From Rahnella variigena (lineage in GTDB: Bacteria; Pseudomonadota; Gammaproteobacteria; Enterobacterales; Enterobacteriaceae): a stretch of DNA of 64,000 nucleotides. Position 1 is the stretch's first letter. Each line of letters starts with the position of its first letter. Positions 39,150 to 53,518 of this stretch are shown piece after piece. The stretch covers positions 248,001 through 312,000 of the forward strand of contig NZ_NSDJ01000001.1 of assembly GCF_003610915.1 (NCBI RefSeq), read 5' to 3'. The notes under the pieces were generated by a model. It was not told where the DNA came from. It saw nothing but the letters and a program-made list of their open reading frames with translations, and did not search any database. The position numbers and the translations under genes were made by a program.

Positions 39150-41651
39150 TTAATTGCACGGCAGCAATACCTGCCCTGAAGAGGTTTCAGGCTGCGGCGG
39201 CACCTGAACCTGGCACTGCTGGTCGTCTCCCCAGCGGACAGTCAGGGATTTCTCACCTGACACCCCGGCCAGATAGGCCAGACCGCCGTCACCGATTAGT
39301 CCGGCTTCAAAACCGGAACTGTTGTCGGTAACTGATGCCCCGAGCGGCGGATGACTGCCATCTTTCAGGCGGATCACCGCCATCAGACGCTCACCTTTAA
39401 TCGCGCGGATTTTGCGAAAACCTATTGCTCCTTCGGTCAGGGTTTTACTGACCACTGAGCTGTAGACTTCCACGTCATCCGGTAAATGGTTCACATCAAC
39501 GCGGATATCAGAGGTCTGATAACTGGACACGCCATTCACCACCGCAATGCCGTAATCATTGGTCACGGACGCCCCGTCGCTTATCGGAATGCCTTTCACG
39601 CCGGTCGACACCATCATGCGAGGCTCGCTGCCCGCGCTGCTCTGATGCAAGGCCGCACCCGCCGCAGTGGCGGTAAACGAGCCGTACCAGTTCGCATTCA
39701 CCGAACGGTAATCGTTATTTTTCACGCTGCCGTTAGCGCCGAACTGGCCGTACGGCGACATATGCTGATAGTTCGCGCGAAACACGCCGTTACCTTTTTG
39801 TATATCCGGGCTACTCCCGCCCGCGCCAACGCGCCAGGTATTGTTCGGGTCCTGACTGTTGTAATACGACGCGGTTTGCGAGAAGCCGCTTTGCGAATCC
39901 TGCTGCGCGTCGTAGCTGATTTGTTGTCCTGAAGACAGCGGAAGGCTGAGTGACAGGAACATCTGGTTTTCATCGGTATCACGGTAGTTCAGCTTGCTGG
40001 CCGAAAAGGTGGCAGAGACACCGGTAAAACGCCCGATATCGAAAATCTTGCTAACGGATACGCTGTAGTTGTTACTCGGATCCTCGTTCCAGTAGACCTT
40101 ATGCGTCGCTGACAGATATAAGGTGATCGCCGGCCACGGCAGATACTGGTTAGCGGTCACTGTGTACGTTTGTTTGTCATCACGGGAATAGCCGTCGCCG
40201 TTCACCTTGTCGAGATACTGGTTAAAAGACATAAACGTCTTTTGTGAGAAGCGATAACCGGCGAACGTGATCTGACTGCCGGTCGAATTAAAGCGTTTGG
40301 AATAGTTGGCGCGGTAGCTGAAACCGGTTTGTTTACCCGCATCTGGTACGGTCGCAGAAGAGCGAGTCACGTCAAAAGATACCGCGCCGAGTTTTTGCAG
40401 GTTTTGCCCGATACCCAGCGCCTGCGCCTGATAATTCCCGGTCGTCGCAATCAGCCCGCCATAAAGCGAGAAATCATTTAGCGCCCCCCACGACATTTCC
40501 CCGCTGTAAAAACCCGGCTGTAAAACGCGGTTGCTGCTGCCTGTGGTCGGTTTACCCATGGCCGTTTTAAACCGCACCTGGCCTTTGCGGGTCAGAAAGG
40601 GAATGGTGGCCGTCGTCACCTGATAGGTAGTGACGCTGCCATTTTCTTCTTCGATTTTGACGTCCAGCGAACCCTGTACTGCTTCGGTCAGGTCCTGAAC
40701 CACGAATGGCCCCGGCGAGACGTTGGTCTGGTAGATGACCCGTCCATTCTGGCTGATACTGACTTTGGCATTGGTTTTGGCGATCCCGGTCACCTGCGGC
40801 GCATAGCCACGTAACGACGGTGGCAACATGCGCTGGTCACTGTTTAGCGACGCACCGAGAAAGCGGAATGAATCAAAAATGTCAGAACTCAGATACGTTT
40901 GTCCCCCGGTCAGGCGTGCGCCGATAGAGGGTAAAGCGCGATACACGTATTTCTGCGTCCAGGTGAAATTATCACTGGCTGGCGAACCTGAGGTGCGGGA
41001 AGAGGAATACTGATAATCCGCACGGGCGCGCCACGCCCCGAGGTTAAACCCGGTGGTACCGTAGCTGCTGAAACTGGTCGAAGTATCGCCCTGTTGAGGC
41101 ATGTAACGGCTACCCAGCAGGTTATAGTCGAGCAAAACGCCGTTTACACCCTCATCCCATTGAGAAGGTGGCACCCAGTTCTGGTCGTGGAACGTCAGCC
41201 AGGCTTGCGGAATGCTGATATTAAGCGTCTGCCTTTCCTGATCGTAACGTGTGGTCACTTCCGGCATTTTATCCAGTGACGTACATTTGCCGTGATGCCA
41301 GAGGGTTATTTTTTCCCGGGCTGCTTTGGTCAGATCGAATTTATCCACCAGTGAAGGTGGTAAGCATAACCGGCTATTTTTATTATCATCGACCGGAATA
41401 TATTGAATGACACTCTGGTCACCGAAGGTGCGACCATTAAGCATCACATCCAGCAGGTACTCTCCAGGCGCGATGTAATTGGCAACCTGAAAACGCGACA
41501 GATCGACGTTATTGCGATCGGCAGAATCAATAAAGTTAACGTTAAATTCCACCGCCAGGCTTCTGATTGAAATTAAGCATCCCGACAAAAGGAAAATAAG
41601 CCAAAAACCTGTCCCCTTCCTTGTCGATGTTCCATCCATCGCAAACAACAT
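39150..41651 (-). CDS. Outer membrane fimbrial usher (FimD/PapC family)
   Basis: 833 residues. The N-terminal signal and chaperone-binding domain (VEFNVNFIDSADRNNVDLSRF...APGEYLLDVMLNG) is followed by a 24-strand barrel with plug and the C-terminal domains ending PETSSGQVLLPCN. It secretes and orders fimbrial subunits. The ATG at 41651 has a poor ribosome site; Met5 (41639) is an alternative. It lies 100 bp after the major pilin gene. The order pilin, usher, chaperone differs from fim (pilin, chaperone, usher) and follows the pap/ybg type. Confidence 0.95.
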   Translation of the reverse strand: MLFAMDGTSTRKGTGFWLIFLLSGCLISIRSLAVEFNVNFIDSADRNNVDLSRFQVANYIAPGEYLLDVMLNGRTFGDQSVIQYIPVDDNKNSRLCLPPSLVDKFDLTKAAREKITLWHHGKCTSLDKMPEVTTRYDQERQTLNISIPQAWLTFHDQNWVPPSQWDEGVNGVLLDYNLLGSRYMPQQGDTSTSFSSYGTTGFNLGAWRARADYQYSSSRTSGSPASDNFTWTQKYVYRALPSIGARLTGGQTYLSSDIFDSFRFLGASLNSDQRMLPPSLRGYAPQVTGIAKTNAKVSISQNGRVIYQTNVSPGPFVVQDLTEAVQGSLDVKIEEENGSVTTYQVTTATIPFLTRKGQVRFKTAMGKPTTGSSNRVLQPGFYSGEMSWGALNDFSLYGGLIATTGNYQAQALGIGQNLQKLGAVSFDVTRSSATVPDAGKQTGFSYRANYSKRFNSTGSQITFAGYRFSQKTFMSFNQYLDKVNGDGYSRDDKQTYTVTANQYLPWPAITLYLSATHKVYWNEDPSNNYSVSVSKIFDIGRFTGVSATFSASKLNYRDTDENQMFLSLSLPLSSGQQISYDAQQDSQSGFSQTASYYNSQDPNNTWRVGAGGSSPDIQKGNGVFRANYQHMSPYGQFGANGSVKNNDYRSVNANWYGSFTATAAGAALHQSSAGSEPRMMVSTGVKGIPISDGASVTNDYGIAVVNGVSSYQTSDIRVDVNHLPDDVEVYSSVVSKTLTEGAIGFRKIRAIKGERLMAVIRLKDGSHPPLGASVTDNSSGFEAGLIGDGGLAYLAGVSGEKSLTVRWGDDQQCQVQVPPQPETSSGQVLLPCN

Positions 41652-41751
41652 AATAAAATCACTTTTTGCTTTTATAGATCAAACATAAACCCCTGGCGCA
41701 GGTGCACCTGGAAAATAAAGGGGAGATAACTCCCCTAAATAATAACAATGC

Positions 41752-42333
41752 TTATTTATAATTCAGGGCGTACGTTGCCTGAGAAACGATAGTACCGGTC
41801 GAAACTGGCTGTGAGTTGGCTTCAACGCGCGCAGCAAACACCAGCTCATTATTACCGGTGACAAGGTTAATATCTTTAGAGGTATCACCGACTTTCAGCA
41901 GGTCACCGTTCGCATCAATCAGACGAATGCCCGCACCTTTTGCAGTGCCGGTGTTAGCCAGCAATTCACTCGCGCTGCTGTCAGGTGTGCCGGCAAATGA
42001 AACGGCCACTTTAGACATCGCCGGATATTCGACGGTGCCCGCAGTTTGTGCAGTCAGGTCGCAGCCTTGCAGGTGAATGGTGTAGTTAACGTTCTGGGAA
42101 TATTTATTACCGCTTTCCAGCACCTTATTTGCTACCTGACCCATGTTCACATTAATGTCCTCATCTCCTGGAGCAATTGAGCAAGGCGCATTAATAACGG
42201 TTCCGGTGAAATGAATGCGGCCAGAGCCCTGATCGGTTCCTGTCGGCGGTGTTGTAACATCATCTGCGAAAGCTGAAGCAGAAATAAGGGCAGATAAAGC
42301 GATAACCAGTGTCTTGTTCTTAGCGTTAAACAT
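41752..42333 (-). CDS. Major fimbrial subunit (FimA/PapA-like pilin)
   Basis: 193 residues with a signal peptide (1-23, ending SAFA-DDV). The pilin core starts with GRIHFTGTVINAPCSIAPG, holds a second Cys in LQGCDLT for the conserved disulfide, and ends with VSQATYALNYK, the beta-zipper motif with penultimate Tyr. AAGGA lies 7 bp upstream. It is first in the operon, so the main promoter should lie in 42334-42850. Confidence 0.93.
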   Translation of the reverse strand: MFNAKNKTLVIALSALISASAFADDVTTPPTGTDQGSGRIHFTGTVINAPCSIAPGDEDINVNMGQVANKVLESGNKYSQNVNYTIHLQGCDLTAQTAGTVEYPAMSKVAVSFAGTPDSSASELLANTGTAKGAGIRLIDANGDLLKVGDTSKDINLVTGNNELVFAARVEANSQPVSTGTIVSQATYALNYK

Positions 42334-42363
42334 AGTAAGTCCTTGAGATTGTAACGGTAGCTA

Positions 42364-42388
42364 TTAAGCGTTAAGCAGCTGTTAAGCG
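42364..42388. repeat. TTAAGC direct repeats in the fimbrial leader
   Basis: Three copies of TTAAGC (42364-42369, 42371-42376, 42382-42387), two of them TTAAGCG, lie 30-55 bp before the pilin ATG; CGCTTAA recurs in the opposite sense at 42471. This is a candidate operator for a regulator of the operon, unproven. Confidence 0.45.
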
Positions 42389-42850
42389 ATATTATTCGCT
42401 GTACCGAAGAGAGCACCCCTCTCTTGCCAGATCAATATACTGATATTTTTGATTTAACGTTATAATAATTCGCTTAATGCAAATATTAAGAGTTTTACGC
42501 TCGGATTAATCTTTAAACATTGCCATTATGAAAGGAAATTAACTTATAAGTTAAAATAAATGATATTAAATGTTCTCTAATGAATAATAATTTTCGCATT
42601 AGATAAGGTGAGTTAAGCTTTATTTAACCAATTTATTACATTTTTAATCATAAATTTTTACTAAACACTCCTTTTTTCTCTTCCCTGGCTCCATTTTATT
42701 TATGTGGAGTGCTCCGCAATGAACATGCGCATATCCTGCTGTTTTTACTCTGCTTGCGTGATCTGACCCCCAAAAACCAAACAAAGCCAAACAGCAAACT
42801 ACACTTAACCTTTGATTGACATATCATTAACAAATCAAAGGAGAAAAACC
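42389..42850. promoter_or_regulatory. AT-rich divergent region between fimbrial operon and acs
   Basis: About 460 bp without a recognisable gene, very AT-rich up to 42680. It holds a perfect 16-bp palindrome TTAACTTATAAGTTAA at 42539-42554 and a GGAGTGCTCC palindrome at 42706-42715. It must contain the promoters of both the fimbrial operon and acs. No clear CRP site with both halves was found, although acs is CRP-dependent in E. coli. I saw no invertible element with matching terminal repeats. Confidence 0.5.
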
Positions 42851-44812
42851 ATGAGCCATGTTTATAAGCACCCTATTCCTGCCTCTGTCGCAGAACGTAC
42901 CCTGATCACACCTGAGAAATATCAGCAGTTTTATCAACAGTCTGTCGAAGATCCGGATGCATTCTGGGCCGAACAGGCGAAAGTTCTGGACTGGATCAAA
43001 CCTTTCACAAAAGTGAAGAACACGTCATTCGCACCGGGAAATATCGATATCCGCTGGTTTGAGGACGGTACCCTCAATCTGGCCGCGAACTGCCTGGATC
43101 GTCATTTAGCGGAAAAAGGCGACCAGACGGCGCTGATATGGGAAGGCGATGACCCTAACGCTGAAAACAAACACGTCACCTACAAACAGCTTCACCATGA
43201 TGTCTGCAAGTTTGCGAATGTACTGAAAGGATTGGGTGTTAAAAAAGGCGACGTTGTCGCTATTTATATGCCGATGGTGCCGGAAGCTGCCGTTGCCATG
43301 CTGGCCTGCGCGCGTATTGGTGCCGTGCATTCAGTTATCTTTGCCGGTTTCTCACCTGAAGCCGTCTCTGGTCGTATTATCGACTCCAGCGCGAAAGTGG
43401 TTATCACCGCTGATGAAGGGCTGCGTGCGGGACGCACTATTCCGCTCAAGCAGAATGTGGACGATGCGCTGAAAAATCCTTCAGTCACCAGTGTGACACA
43501 TTCCATTATTTTCAAACGCACCGGCAAACAGGGCGAGTGGAAAGAAGGTCGTGATATCTGGTGGCATGATGCCATTGATGGCGTTTCAGCTGAATGTCCG
43601 GCCGAAGAAATGAAAGCGGAAGATCCGCTCTTTATCCTCTATACCTCAGGTTCTACCGGTAAGCCAAAAGGCGTGCTGCACACCACAGGCGGTTATCTTG
43701 TCTATGCCGCTCTTACATTTAAATACACCTTTGATTATCACGATGGGGACATTTACTGGTGTACCGCCGATGTTGGCTGGGTAACGGGTCACAGCTATTT
43801 GCTCTACGGCCCGCTGGCATGCGGCGCAATCAGCCTGATGTTTGAAGGTGTACCAAATTATCCGACACCTGCTCGCATGGCTCAGGTCATTGATAAGCAT
43901 AAAGTAAACATTCTCTATACGGCTCCTACCGCTATCCGTGCACTGATGGCTGAAGGCGATAAAGCGATTGAAGGGACCAGCCGTGAATCGCTGCGGATCA
44001 TGGGCTCGGTGGGGGAACCCATTAACCCGGAAGCCTGGGAGTGGTACTACAAAACAATAGGCAACAGCCATTGCCCGATTGTCGATACCTGGTGGCAAAC
44101 CGAAACTGGCGGTTTCATGATAACGCCATTGCCAGGCGCCACTGAGCTGAAAGCCGGTTCGGCAACGCGACCGTTCTTTGGCGTTCAGCCTGCGCTGGTG
44201 GATAACGAAGGTGTTCCACAGGAAGGTGCGTGCGAAGGCAATCTGGTGATCACCGATTCATGGCCCGGACAGGCGCGTACGCTCTTTGGTGATCATGAAC
44301 GCTTCGAGCAGACCTATTTCTCAACGTTCAAGAATATGTATTTCAGTGGCGACGGTGCCCGTCGTGACGAAGATGGTTATTACTGGATCACCGGTCGTGT
44401 TGATGACGTGCTGAATATTTCCGGCCATCGTCTGGGAACCGCTGAGATTGAATCCGCGCTGGTTTCACACCCTAAAATTGCAGAAGCGGCTGTTGTCGGC
44501 ATTCCGCATAACATCAAAGGGCAAGCTATTTACGCCTATATCACTCTCAATCACGGCGAAGAACCGTCACCGGAACTCTATACCGAAGTGCGCAACTGGG
44601 TGCGCAAAGAGATAGGATCCATCGCCACACCAGACGTTCTTCACTGGACGGACTCATTACCTAAAACCCGCTCCGGAAAAATCATGCGCCGTATCCTGCG
44701 CAAAATTGCTGCCGGTGACACCAGTAATCTGGGAGACACCTCTACGCTGGCGGATCCGGGCGTAGTCGACAAATTGTTGGAAGAAAAACAATCAATGAAA
44801 GTGCCGTCGTAA
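42851..44812 (+). CDS. acs: Acetyl-CoA synthetase
   Basis: Two-step AMP-forming ligase that activates acetate to acetyl-CoA. The start is the ATG at 42851 behind AAAGGAG (653 residues; E. coli 652). The adenylate-forming motifs are present: [11 protein letters not shown] near residue 264, [10 protein letters not shown] near residue 411 and the C-terminal [11 protein letters not shown], whose lysine is the acetylation site that switches the enzyme off. It is followed by yjcH and actP, the same acetate scavenging operon as in E. coli, but in a different chromosomal place. Confidence 0.98.
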   Translation: MSHVYKHPIPASVAERTLITPEKYQQFYQQSVEDPDAFWAEQAKVLDWIKPFTKVKNTSFAPGNIDIRWFEDGTLNLAANCLDRHLAEKGDQTALIWEGDDPNAENKHVTYKQLHHDVCKFANVLKGLGVKKGDVVAIYMPMVPEAAVAMLACARIGAVHSVIFAGFSPEAVSGRIIDSSAKVVITADEGLRAGRTIPLKQNVDDALKNPSVTSVTHSIIFKRTGKQGEWKEGRDIWWHDAIDGVSAECPAEEMKAEDPLFILYTSGSTGKPKGVLHTTGGYLVYAALTFKYTFDYHDGDIYWCTADVGWVTGHSYLLYGPLACGAISLMFEGVPNYPTPARMAQVIDKHKVNILYTAPTAIRALMAEGDKAIEGTSRESLRIMGSVGEPINPEAWEWYYKTIGNSHCPIVDTWWQTETGGFMITPLPGATELKAGSATRPFFGVQPALVDNEGVPQEGACEGNLVITDSWPGQARTLFGDHERFEQTYFSTFKNMYFSGDGARRDEDGYYWITGRVDDVLNISGHRLGTAEIESALVSHPKIAEAAVVGIPHNIKGQAIYAYITLNHGEEPSPELYTEVRNWVRKEIGSIATPDVLHWTDSLPKTRSGKIMRRILRKIAAGDTSNLGDTSTLADPGVVDKLLEEKQSMKVPS

Positions 44813-44866
44813 TTTTCACCGCCCTGGCGCGGTGAACTCTATCAATGCCTCACAGGAGTCACTGAG

Positions 44867-45178
44867 ATGAATGATCTCATTTATCAGAGAGTTGTAAATA
44901 ATCCGCGCTTTAGGGAACTGGTGCAAAAACGCAGTCGTTTTGCCTGGTTACTGTCAGGGATTACCTTGGTTCTGTACGTTGCCTTTATCCTGCTGATTGC
45001 TTTTGATCCGCAGTGGCTGGGAACCCCACTTTATGAAGGTGCCACCATTACCCGGGGTATTCCTGTTGGCGTGGGGCTGATCGTTATCTCTTTCGTCCTG
45101 ACCGGGATTTATGTCATCCGTGCGAATAGCGAATTTGACCGGCTGACGGCAGATATTATCCGCGAGGTGCAGCCATGA
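44867..45178 (+). CDS. yjcH: DUF485 membrane protein YjcH
   Basis: 103 residues with two hydrophobic helices (about 25-47 and 62-84) and the family start [14 protein letters not shown]. The function is not established, but it always accompanies acetate permease ActP. It overlaps actP by 4 bp (ATGA), so the two are translationally coupled. Confidence 0.95.
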   Translation: MNDLIYQRVVNNPRFRELVQKRSRFAWLLSGITLVLYVAFILLIAFDPQWLGTPLYEGATITRGIPVGVGLIVISFVLTGIYVIRANSEFDRLTADIIREVQP

Positions 45179-46842
45179 AGGCGCGTCGTGGCTCTCTCCT
45201 TTTACTGGCGTTGGCTTCAGCCTTCCCCTTCAGCCTGTTTGCCGCCGAAGGGATTGCAGGTGAAGTGAAACGTCAGCCTCTTAATATAGAAGCGATTGTA
45301 ATGTTCGTACTGTTTGTCGGTGCGACGTTATATATCACCTATTGGGCAGCAAAACGTACACGATCCCGTCAGGATTACTACACTGCGGGCGGGCGTATTA
45401 CCGGCCTGCAAAACGGTATGGCGATTGCTGGTGACTTTATGTCAGCCGCGTCTTTCCTGGGCATCTCTGCGCTGGTTTACACCTCCGGATACGATGGGCT
45501 GATTTACTCCATCGGTTTCCTGATTGGCTGGCCTATTATCCTGTTCCTCATCGCCGAACGTCTGCGAAACCTGGGTAAATATACCTTTGCCGACGTGGCG
45601 TCTTACCGTCTGAAACAGAAACCCATCCGGCTGCTTTCAGCCTGTGGTTCGCTGGTCGTAGTCGCGTTGTATCTTATTGCACAGATGGTCGGTGCCGGTA
45701 AGTTAATCCAGCTGCTGTTTGGTCTTAACTATCATGTTGCCGTGATCCTGGTCGGGATCCTGATGGTGCTCTATGTGTTGTTTGGCGGGATGCTGGCGAC
45801 AACCTGGGTGCAAATCATCAAAGCAATTCTGCTGCTGGCGGGTGCGACATTCATGGCCGTGATGGTCATGAGATCTGTCGGCTTTAACTTCAATACGCTC
45901 TTTACTCAGGCCGTTGCGGTGCATTCTAAAGGGATTGCGATCATGAGCCCGGGAGGATTGGTTTCAGACCCGATATCAGCTCTGTCTCTTGGCCTCGCGC
46001 TGATGTTCGGTACCGCCGGTCTGCCGCATATCCTGATGCGTTTCTTCACGGTTAACGATGCTAAAGAAGCGCGTAAAAGCGTATTTTATGCCACCGGCTT
46101 TATTGGTTACTTCTATATTCTGACCTTCATTATCGGTTTCGGCGCCATCGTTCTGGTCAGTGGGAATCCTGCCTTTAAAGATGCCAGCGGTGTATTGCTC
46201 GGCGGCAATAATATGGCAGCAGTCCATCTGGCTGATGCCGTTGGAGGAAGCTTCTTCCTTGGCTTCATCTCTGCCGTCGCCTTCGCTACTATTCTCGCCG
46301 TTGTTGCAGGTCTGACATTAGCGGGCGCTTCAGCGGTATCGCATGACCTTTATGCCAGTGTTATCAAGGATGGGAAAGCCACTGAACGGGATGAGTTACG
46401 CGTTTCGAAGATAACAGTCATCTTGTTAGGGATCGTGGCGATTGCTCTGGGTATTTTGTTTGAAAAACAGAATATTGCGTTCATGGTCGGTCTGGCTTTC
46501 TCCATCGCTGCGAGCTGTAACTTCCCGATTATCCTGCTTTCAATGTACTGGTCCAAACTGACTACGCGTGGAGCAATGATTGGTGGCTGGCTTGGATTAC
46601 TCACTGCAGTCATACTCATGATCCTCGGGCCAACTATCTGGGTGCAGATTTTAGGGCATGCCAAACCTATTTATCCGTATGAATACCCAGCCTTATTCTC
46701 GATGATTGTCGCCTTCGTGGGGACCTGGTTCTTCTCGATTACTGATAACTCTCAGGAAGGCCAGAAAGAAAGGGAACGTTTCTATCCTCAGTTTGTACGC
46801 TCACAAACCGGGATCGGGATCTCTCAAAGTTCTAATCACTGA
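45175..46842 (+). CDS. actP: Cation/acetate symporter ActP
   Basis: Sodium:solute symporter family permease that takes up acetate and glycolate. The protein has 555 residues (E. coli 549) with an N-terminal signal-like helix and about 13 membrane helices. The family stretch [18 protein letters not shown] and [15 protein letters not shown] are intact. The gene ends 22 bp before a strong terminator. Confidence 0.96.
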   Translation: MKARRGSLLLLALASAFPFSLFAAEGIAGEVKRQPLNIEAIVMFVLFVGATLYITYWAAKRTRSRQDYYTAGGRITGLQNGMAIAGDFMSAASFLGISALVYTSGYDGLIYSIGFLIGWPIILFLIAERLRNLGKYTFADVASYRLKQKPIRLLSACGSLVVVALYLIAQMVGAGKLIQLLFGLNYHVAVILVGILMVLYVLFGGMLATTWVQIIKAILLLAGATFMAVMVMRSVGFNFNTLFTQAVAVHSKGIAIMSPGGLVSDPISALSLGLALMFGTAGLPHILMRFFTVNDAKEARKSVFYATGFIGYFYILTFIIGFGAIVLVSGNPAFKDASGVLLGGNNMAAVHLADAVGGSFFLGFISAVAFATILAVVAGLTLAGASAVSHDLYASVIKDGKATERDELRVSKITVILLGIVAIALGILFEKQNIAFMVGLAFSIAASCNFPIILLSMYWSKLTTRGAMIGGWLGLLTAVILMILGPTIWVQILGHAKPIYPYEYPALFSMIVAFVGTWFFSITDNSQEGQKERERFYPQFVRSQTGIGISQSSNH

Positions 46843-46863
46843 TTGTTCTGATTTCAGAAACGC

Positions 46864-46892
46864 AAAAGGCCATCCCTGAGGATGGCCTTTTG
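46864..46892. terminator. Terminator of acs-yjcH-actP
   Basis: AAAAGGCCATCC-CTGA-GGATGGCCTTTTG is a perfect 12-bp stem after actP. Confidence 0.92.
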
Positions 46893-46933
46893 TTTGAATC
46901 TTCAGTCTTAAATCGCAGAGCCTTTGAATGTAG

Positions 46934-46980
46934 AAAAGACAAAAGCCCCGTACTTTTGTACGGGGCTTTTGTCTTTTTTT
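46934..46980 (-). terminator. Terminator of the rRNA operon
   Basis: AAAAGACAAAAGCCCCGTAC, a TTTT loop region and GTACGGGGCTTTTGTC with T runs form a very long hairpin directly after the last 5S gene. It lies between the convergent actP and rRNA transcripts and is symmetric enough to work both ways. Confidence 0.92.
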
Positions 46981-46982
46981 GA

Positions 46983-47101
46983 TGCCTGGCAGTTCCCTAC
47001 TCTCGCATGGGGAGACCCCACACTACCATCGGCGCTACGGCGTTTCACTTCTGAGTTCGGCATGGGGTCAGGTGGGACCACCGCGCTAGTGCCGCCAGGC
47101 A
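46983..47101 (-). rRNA. rrf: 5S rRNA, distal copy
   Basis: Minus-strand 5S starting TGCCTGGCGGCACTAGCGCGG and ending CTGCCAGGCA, 119 nt with the terminal stem intact. It differs from the proximal copy by one base (plus-strand position 47089 is g against c at 47367). It lies after tRNA-Thr, as the second 5S of E. coli rrnD does. Confidence 0.97.
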
Positions 47102-47135
47102 AATTCTGTAATTTACCGAACTCTACGCTTATTAC

Positions 47136-47211
47136 TGGTGCTGATACCCAGAGTCGAACTGGGGACCTCACCCTTACCAAGGGTGCGCTCTACCAACTGA
47201 GCCATATCAGC
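47136..47211 (-). tRNA. tRNA-Thr (GGT)
   Basis: Minus-strand 76-nt tRNA GCTGATATGGCTCAGTTGGT... with anticodon GGT in ACCCTTGGTAAGGGT and encoded CCA. It sits between the two 5S genes, as thrV does in E. coli rrnD. Confidence 0.97.
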
Positions 47212-47260
47212 ACGCTTATTCTTCTAACAGCTCGCTTATAAGCAAGCTTTACTAATTTAA

Positions 47261-47379
47261 TGCCTGGCAGTTCCCTACTCTCGCATGGGGAGACCCCACA
47301 CTACCATCGGCGCTACGGCGTTTCACTTCTGAGTTCGGCATGGGGTCAGGTGGGACCACCGCGCTACTGCCGCCAGGCA
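47261..47379 (-). rRNA. rrf: 5S rRNA, proximal copy
   Basis: Minus-strand 5S of 119 nt following the 23S gene by 121 bp. It is identical to the distal copy except at one base near the 5' end (TGCCTGGCGGCAGTAGCGCGG). Confidence 0.97.
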
Positions 47380-47500
47380 AATTCTGTTTCATCCATACCG
47401 CATCATGTCATGATTTCTCACACACTCCGCCATACGAACCAATCTCGGAACATTCAGCTGAAAATCTACTTCAAGTCTCTAAAAACACCTTTGGTGTTGT

Positions 47501-50409
<2,909 letters not shown>

Positions 50410-50541
50410 TCACAACCCGAAGGTGTTTCCACCGTCGCGCTGCGATTATTTGAGAGACTCTGTTACAGACTAATCCACCACTCAGTACTTCTACGGAGAG
50501 TGATGTTCAGCTGTAAACTTTCAATTTTCAGCTTGTTCCAG

Positions 50542-50555
50542 ATTGTTAAAGAGCA
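50542..50555 (-). promoter_or_regulatory. boxA antitermination element in the 16S-23S spacer
   Basis: The minus strand reads TGCTCTTTAACAAT, the rRNA boxA bound by NusB/NusE. It is the same as the element in the 16S leader at 52562-52575. Confidence 0.88.
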
Positions 50556-50628
50556 ATATCTTAAACACGACTTGTTAAAGTCATCTTTAAGATATTCATT
50601 TGATAATGTCTTTCACACATTATCGGAG

Positions 50629-50704
50629 TGGCGTCCCCAAGGGGATTCGAACCCCTGTTACAGCCGTGAAAGGGCAGTGTCCTAGGCCTCTAGACGATGG
50701 GGAC
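50629..50704 (-). tRNA. tRNA-Glu (TTC)
   Basis: Minus-strand 76-nt tRNA GTCCCCATCGTCTAGAGGCC... with anticodon TTC in CCCTTTCACGG and encoded CCA, in the 16S-23S spacer. E. coli rrnD has tRNA-Ile and tRNA-Ala here instead, so the spacer type differs from its syntenic counterpart. Confidence 0.97.
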
Positions 50705-50846
50705 ACGAAAATTCCGTACCAGACCACACAGTGGTTTGGCACTTTTCGCATCAGCGTAAGGTTACCCTTACTGCATCAACAGGTGCTCTTGCTCATTAAT
50801 TTCATCAGACAATCTGTGTGGACACTGCACAATGCGTATCTTGAGG

Positions 50847-52389
<1,543 letters not shown>

Positions 52390-52561
52390 AAAGTTCGATT
52401 TGCTTAAACAAGTTAAGCGGTGCTCAGAGATTACTTCGTAATAATTCAACTAAATGAATTACTGCTTGGTCACTCTAAGACTTGACATTGCTGTCAATAA
52501 ATATTTTGCCACCGAAGTGGCTGATATCGTCTTGTGAGTGCCCACACAGATTGTCTGATAA

Positions 52562-52575
52562 ATTGTTAAAGAGCA
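52562..52575 (-). promoter_or_regulatory. boxA antitermination element in the 16S leader
   Basis: The minus strand reads TGCTCTTTAACAAT, about 175 bp before 16S and downstream of P2. Confidence 0.88.
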
Positions 52576-52614
52576 GTGAGTTACGCGCTTTCGCTTGCTA
52601 ACTCGAGGTGGCGT

Positions 52615-52642
52615 ATATTACGCTTTCCTCATTCAGTGTCAA
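52615..52642 (-). promoter_or_regulatory. rRNA promoter P2
   Basis: On the minus strand a perfect TTGACA (52642-52637), a 16-bp spacer and TAATAT (52620-52615), followed by ACGCCACC. Confidence 0.85.
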
Positions 52643-52734
52643 CCGTTTATTTCATCCGATTGCCGCTGTTTTTAATCTTTCCGACCCGGTTACTTCGTGA
52701 TGTTGTTCACGTTGTTCCCTGTCGATGGAGCGGC

Positions 52735-52762
52735 ATTATAGGGATCCGAATTTTTTGCACAA
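52735..52762 (-). promoter_or_regulatory. rRNA promoter P1
   Basis: On the minus strand TTGTGC (52762-52757), a 16-bp spacer and TATAAT (52740-52735). The stretch CTTGTGCAAAAAATTCGG matches what I recall of the E. coli rrnD P1 core, and an A/T-rich UP-like element lies just upstream. With the leader and P2 this explains the 536-bp gap 52390-52925 between 16S and yrdA. Confidence 0.88.
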
Positions 52763-52925
52763 GCCTTTTTTCCAATAAAAGGATCGACTGCGTGTTTTTC
52801 AACCCTTTCGCGGAGATCTCGTTCGATCCGCTGGTTTTCACGCCGATCTGATTGAGTCGAAATTGGTATTTCCTCAGACCCGAACTATATTGCCAAGGTC
52901 AAAACTCACTTATGGGGTGCTTCAG

Positions 52926-53468
52926 ATGTCTCAGGCTTTGCGTGCTTATCAAGGATTAACACCAACATTAGGAGAAAGAGTCATGGTTGATCCCTCCAGT
53001 GTGGTGATTGGTGATGTGGATCTGGCTGATGATGTCAGTATCTGGCCGCTGGTGGTGATACGTGGTGATGTGAATAATGTCGTGATCGGCTGCAGAACCA
53101 ATGTGCAGGATGGAAGCGTGCTGCATGTCACTCACCAGTCGCGGCATAATCCTGAGGGCTACCCTCTTATTATTGGAGAGGACGTGACCGTCGGCCATAA
53201 AGCTATGTTGCATGGTTGCACTATCGGAAACCGGGTACTGGTAGGAATGGGAGCGATACTGTTGGACGGTGCGATCGTTGAAGATGATGTGATGATTGGC
53301 GCCGGCAGTTTGGTGCCGCCAGGAAAAACCCTCGAAAGCGGTTATCTCTATTTAGGCAGTCCGGTTAAACAGATACGCGAGCTGACGTCAGAGGAACTTG
53401 CAGGGCTGACATACTCTTCGAATAACTATGTGACCTGGAAAGATCTCTACCGTTCACAGGAACAATAA
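52926..53468 (+). CDS. yrdA: Gamma-carbonic anhydrase-like hexapeptide protein YrdA
   Basis: Left-handed beta-helix protein of the gamma-carbonic anhydrase / CaiE group. The start is the ATG at 52926 (MSQALRAYQG, 180 residues), agreeing with E. coli YrdA; a longer reading from 52863 reaches toward the rRNA promoter. Hexapeptide turns run through residues 25-145. Metal-binding histidines are in VTHQS, GHKAMLHGC. The true activity is uncertain. Position between rrnD and aroE as in E. coli, but yrdB is missing. Confidence 0.93.
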   Translation: MSQALRAYQGLTPTLGERVMVDPSSVVIGDVDLADDVSIWPLVVIRGDVNNVVIGCRTNVQDGSVLHVTHQSRHNPEGYPLIIGEDVTVGHKAMLHGCTIGNRVLVGMGAILLDGAIVEDDVMIGAGSLVPPGKTLESGYLYLGSPVKQIRELTSEELAGLTYSSNNYVTWKDLYRSQEQ

Positions 53469-53479
53469 AGAATAGCGTT

Positions 53480-53510
53480 GCCTGAACAGTAAAATGCACA
53501 CTGTTCAGGC
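53480..53510. terminator. Hairpin between yrdA and aroE
   Basis: GCCTGAACAGT, a 9-nt loop and ACTGTTCAGGC form a perfect 11-bp stem between convergent genes. The T tract is poor on both sides. Confidence 0.6.
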
Positions 53511-53518
53511 ATTACTGG

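Noticed and set aside
34020..42850. Integrated genomic island bounded by tRNA-Phe att sites
   Set aside because: No integrase, transposase or second copy of the tRNA-Phe 3' end was found in the region; composition shift covers only part of it.
42389..42850. Invertible fim-type switch before the pilin gene
   Set aside because: No pair of matching terminal inverted repeats flanking a promoter-sized segment and no fimB/fimE recombinase gene in the window.
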